A stretch of 5,875 nt of DNA from an uncultured Clostridia bacterium (GTDB lineage Bacteria; Bacillota; Clostridia; Oscillospirales; Oscillospiraceae), in the NCBI GenBank assembly GCA_947177005.1, contig CAMWSZ010000212.1:1-5875 (forward strand), read 5' to 3'. Shown in pieces: positions 4,981-5,875 of the stretch (positions are counted from its first letter, which is position 1; each line of letters starts with the position of its first letter). A program made the position numbers and the translations under genes. The notes under the pieces are model-generated. The model was not told the origin of the DNA, made no database searches, and saw only the letters and a list, made by a program, of their open reading frames with translations.

Positions 4981-5875
4981 AGCTGCCGTCCCCTTCCTCG
5001 AAGATTTCTTCCTTGACGAGATTGAGCAGCGCAGGCCGGAGGTTTGCCACAAGGACTTCTACAATATCCTCCTTGCTGGCCCCGCTATTGCTGCCCACCT
5101 CAATGGGAGAGCCGCCCGAAATTTCGAGCGTAATGCGTTTTGCCTGTTCTCCGGCGTTGTCGCCCTCTGTAACGGCCTCCGAAGCGGCAAGGGTATAATT
5201 AGTCGTCCGGTTGTCATAATTGGATGTGACGGCGTTTATAAAGCGGTCTGCATCGTCCGCAGAAAGTGCCGCAGTGTCTGCTAAGCCGACACTGCTCTCC
5301 GGGCCGCCCCCGGCGTTGTCGTAGGTAGAGCTGACAGCGTTAATAAGGCGGTCGGTTTCGCTGGTGGGAAAAACAGTGCTGTGGGCCGCACCTACGATAA
5401 GCTCAGGCCCTTCCTCGCCAGCTATAAAGATGTCTTCTGCGTTAGTTGTACCGCCTGCATGACCGGGAACGCCGCTTGATGTCACGCCAACGTTGACCGT
5501 AGTTTTTGCAGAGGAAAGTGCTGCCGTGACAGCGTTCGCCACCTCTTGCGCCGCCGCTACCGCGCCTGCTTTGCCCTCCAGAATTTTTTCGGCATAGCTG
5601 TTGACAGTCTCCGTGGCGCTGACTGCCGCCTCCTCGCTCAGGTTCATATCGCTTATGATGTCTTCCATTTCACCAAGATAGCCGTTCATCTGCTCGGTGA
5701 AATTGGTTTGCCAGTCCGCCGTGGATTTAGCGACCTCATCCTGCTTAGCGCTGACTTCCGCCATAGTATTTGCGAGTGCTGCAACTGCCTCTGCATCCCC
5801 GGCCTCGATAGCCGCCGCCATGCTTGCCGCAAGTCCGGCGGCCTGCTCGCTGCCGTCCTGCGCATAGGCCATAAG
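4970..5875 (-). CDS. Tail tape measure protein, C-terminal 301 codons (5' end beyond window)
   Basis: The frame is open to the right edge (a CTT codon precedes the first in-window ATG at 5872), so this is the C-terminal part of a longer gene. Residue numbers here count from that ATG. Residues 1-125 are Ala/Glu-rich and probably alpha-helical, as in tape measure rods. Residues 138-169 hold the family hallmark HAGGTTNAEDIFIAGEEGPELIV followed by an S-T-VFP turn; the H-x-GG and AGE-x-GPELI marks are common near the ends of Bacillota tape measure proteins. The tail, with SKEDIVEVLVANLRPALLNLVKEEIFEEGDGSYEY (266-300, read in parts), is also typical of PBSX-like tape measures. Tape measure proteins set tail length and sit inside the tube. 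A duplicated segment lies at 173-221. No peptidase or muramidase domain is visible in this part. It overlaps the LysM gene by 11 bases. Confidence 0.9.
   Translation of the reverse strand, partial: LMAYAQDGSEQAAGLAASMAAAIEAGDAEAVAALANTMAEVSAKQDEVAKSTADWQTNFTEQMNGYLGEMEDIISDMNLSEEAAVSATETVNSYAEKILEGKAGAVAAAQEVANAVTAALSSAKTTVNVGVTSSGVPGHAGGTTNAEDIFIAGEEGPELIVGAAHSTVFPTSETDRLINAVSSTYDNAGGGPESSVGLADTAALSADDADRFINAVTSNYDNRTTNYTLAASEAVTEGDNAGEQAKRITLEISGGSPIEVGSNSGASKEDIVEVLVANLRPALLNLVKEEIFEEGDGSYEY
4990..4998 (-). promoter_or_regulatory. Ribosome binding site deciding the start of the LysM gene
   Basis: AGGAAGGGG on the minus strand, nine bases before the ATG at 4980. It is embedded in the Glu-Glu-Gly codons near the end of the tape measure gene and supports the ATG at 4980 over the upstream ATG at 5052. 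Confidence 0.75.
5210..5356 (-). repeat. Two-copy internal repeat in the tape measure C-terminus
   Basis: TDRLINAVSSTYDN (residues 173-186 counted from the ATG at 5872; 5315-5356) and ADRFINAVTSNYDN (208-221; 5210-5251) match at most positions and lie 35 residues, 105 bases, apart. The DNA is also related between the copies. The first copy directly follows the GPELI motif. The spacer is Gly/Ser/Asp/Ala-rich and looks like a flexible linker. Confidence 0.8.

Noticed and set aside
4981..5052. N-terminal extension of the LysM gene from an ATG at 5052.
   Set aside because: The added 24 residues are basic low-complexity sequence lying over the tape measure gene in another frame. The good ribosome binding site and family similarity place the start at 4980.

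Overview
The window is a piece of a phage-type contractile-tail operon. All eight genes are read on the minus strand, so gene order runs from the right edge to the left. The set and order match the Bacillus PBSX/skin xkd-yqb module and related Clostridium tail modules: tape measure C-terminus, LysM protein (XkdP type), hub protein (XkdQ type), DUF2577 protein (XkdR type), DUF2634/gp25-like protein (XkdS type), baseplate J wedge (XkdT type), DUF2313 wedge-tip protein (XkdU type), and the first codons of a tail fibre. Strong AGGAGG-type ribosome binding sites, roughly balanced base composition and the protein families point to a Bacillota host, probably a gut-type Clostridia. This is inference; no host gene is present.

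Layout: 5875-4970 tape measure (5' end missing); 4980-4315 LysM protein; 4301-3312 hub; 3300-2875 DUF2577; 2874-2461 gp25-like; 2461-1331 baseplate J; 1344-118 DUF2313 plus repeats; 111-1 tail fibre N-terminus (3' end missing). Gaps are at most 13 bases and several genes overlap. In each case the ribosome binding site of the next gene lies in, or touches, the last codons or the stop codon of the previous one. No promoter, terminator, tRNA, CRISPR array or insertion sequence was seen, and no gene-free stretch exceeds 13 bases.

Together the genes build the distal end of a contractile tail. The tape measure fills the tube. The LysM, hub and DUF2577 proteins form the central tube base and spike region. 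The gp25-like protein starts the sheath, and the J and DUF2313 proteins form the wedges that carry the fibres. Nothing here decides between an intact prophage, a lytic phage and a phage-tail-like bacteriocin.

The most unusual element is the C-terminal half of the DUF2313 protein. After a normal-length wedge domain (about 168 residues) it carries nine tandem units (eight full, one variant) with an exact 27-residue period. Their invariant proline and aromatic positions suggest an extended beta-structured arm placed directly before the fibre gene.
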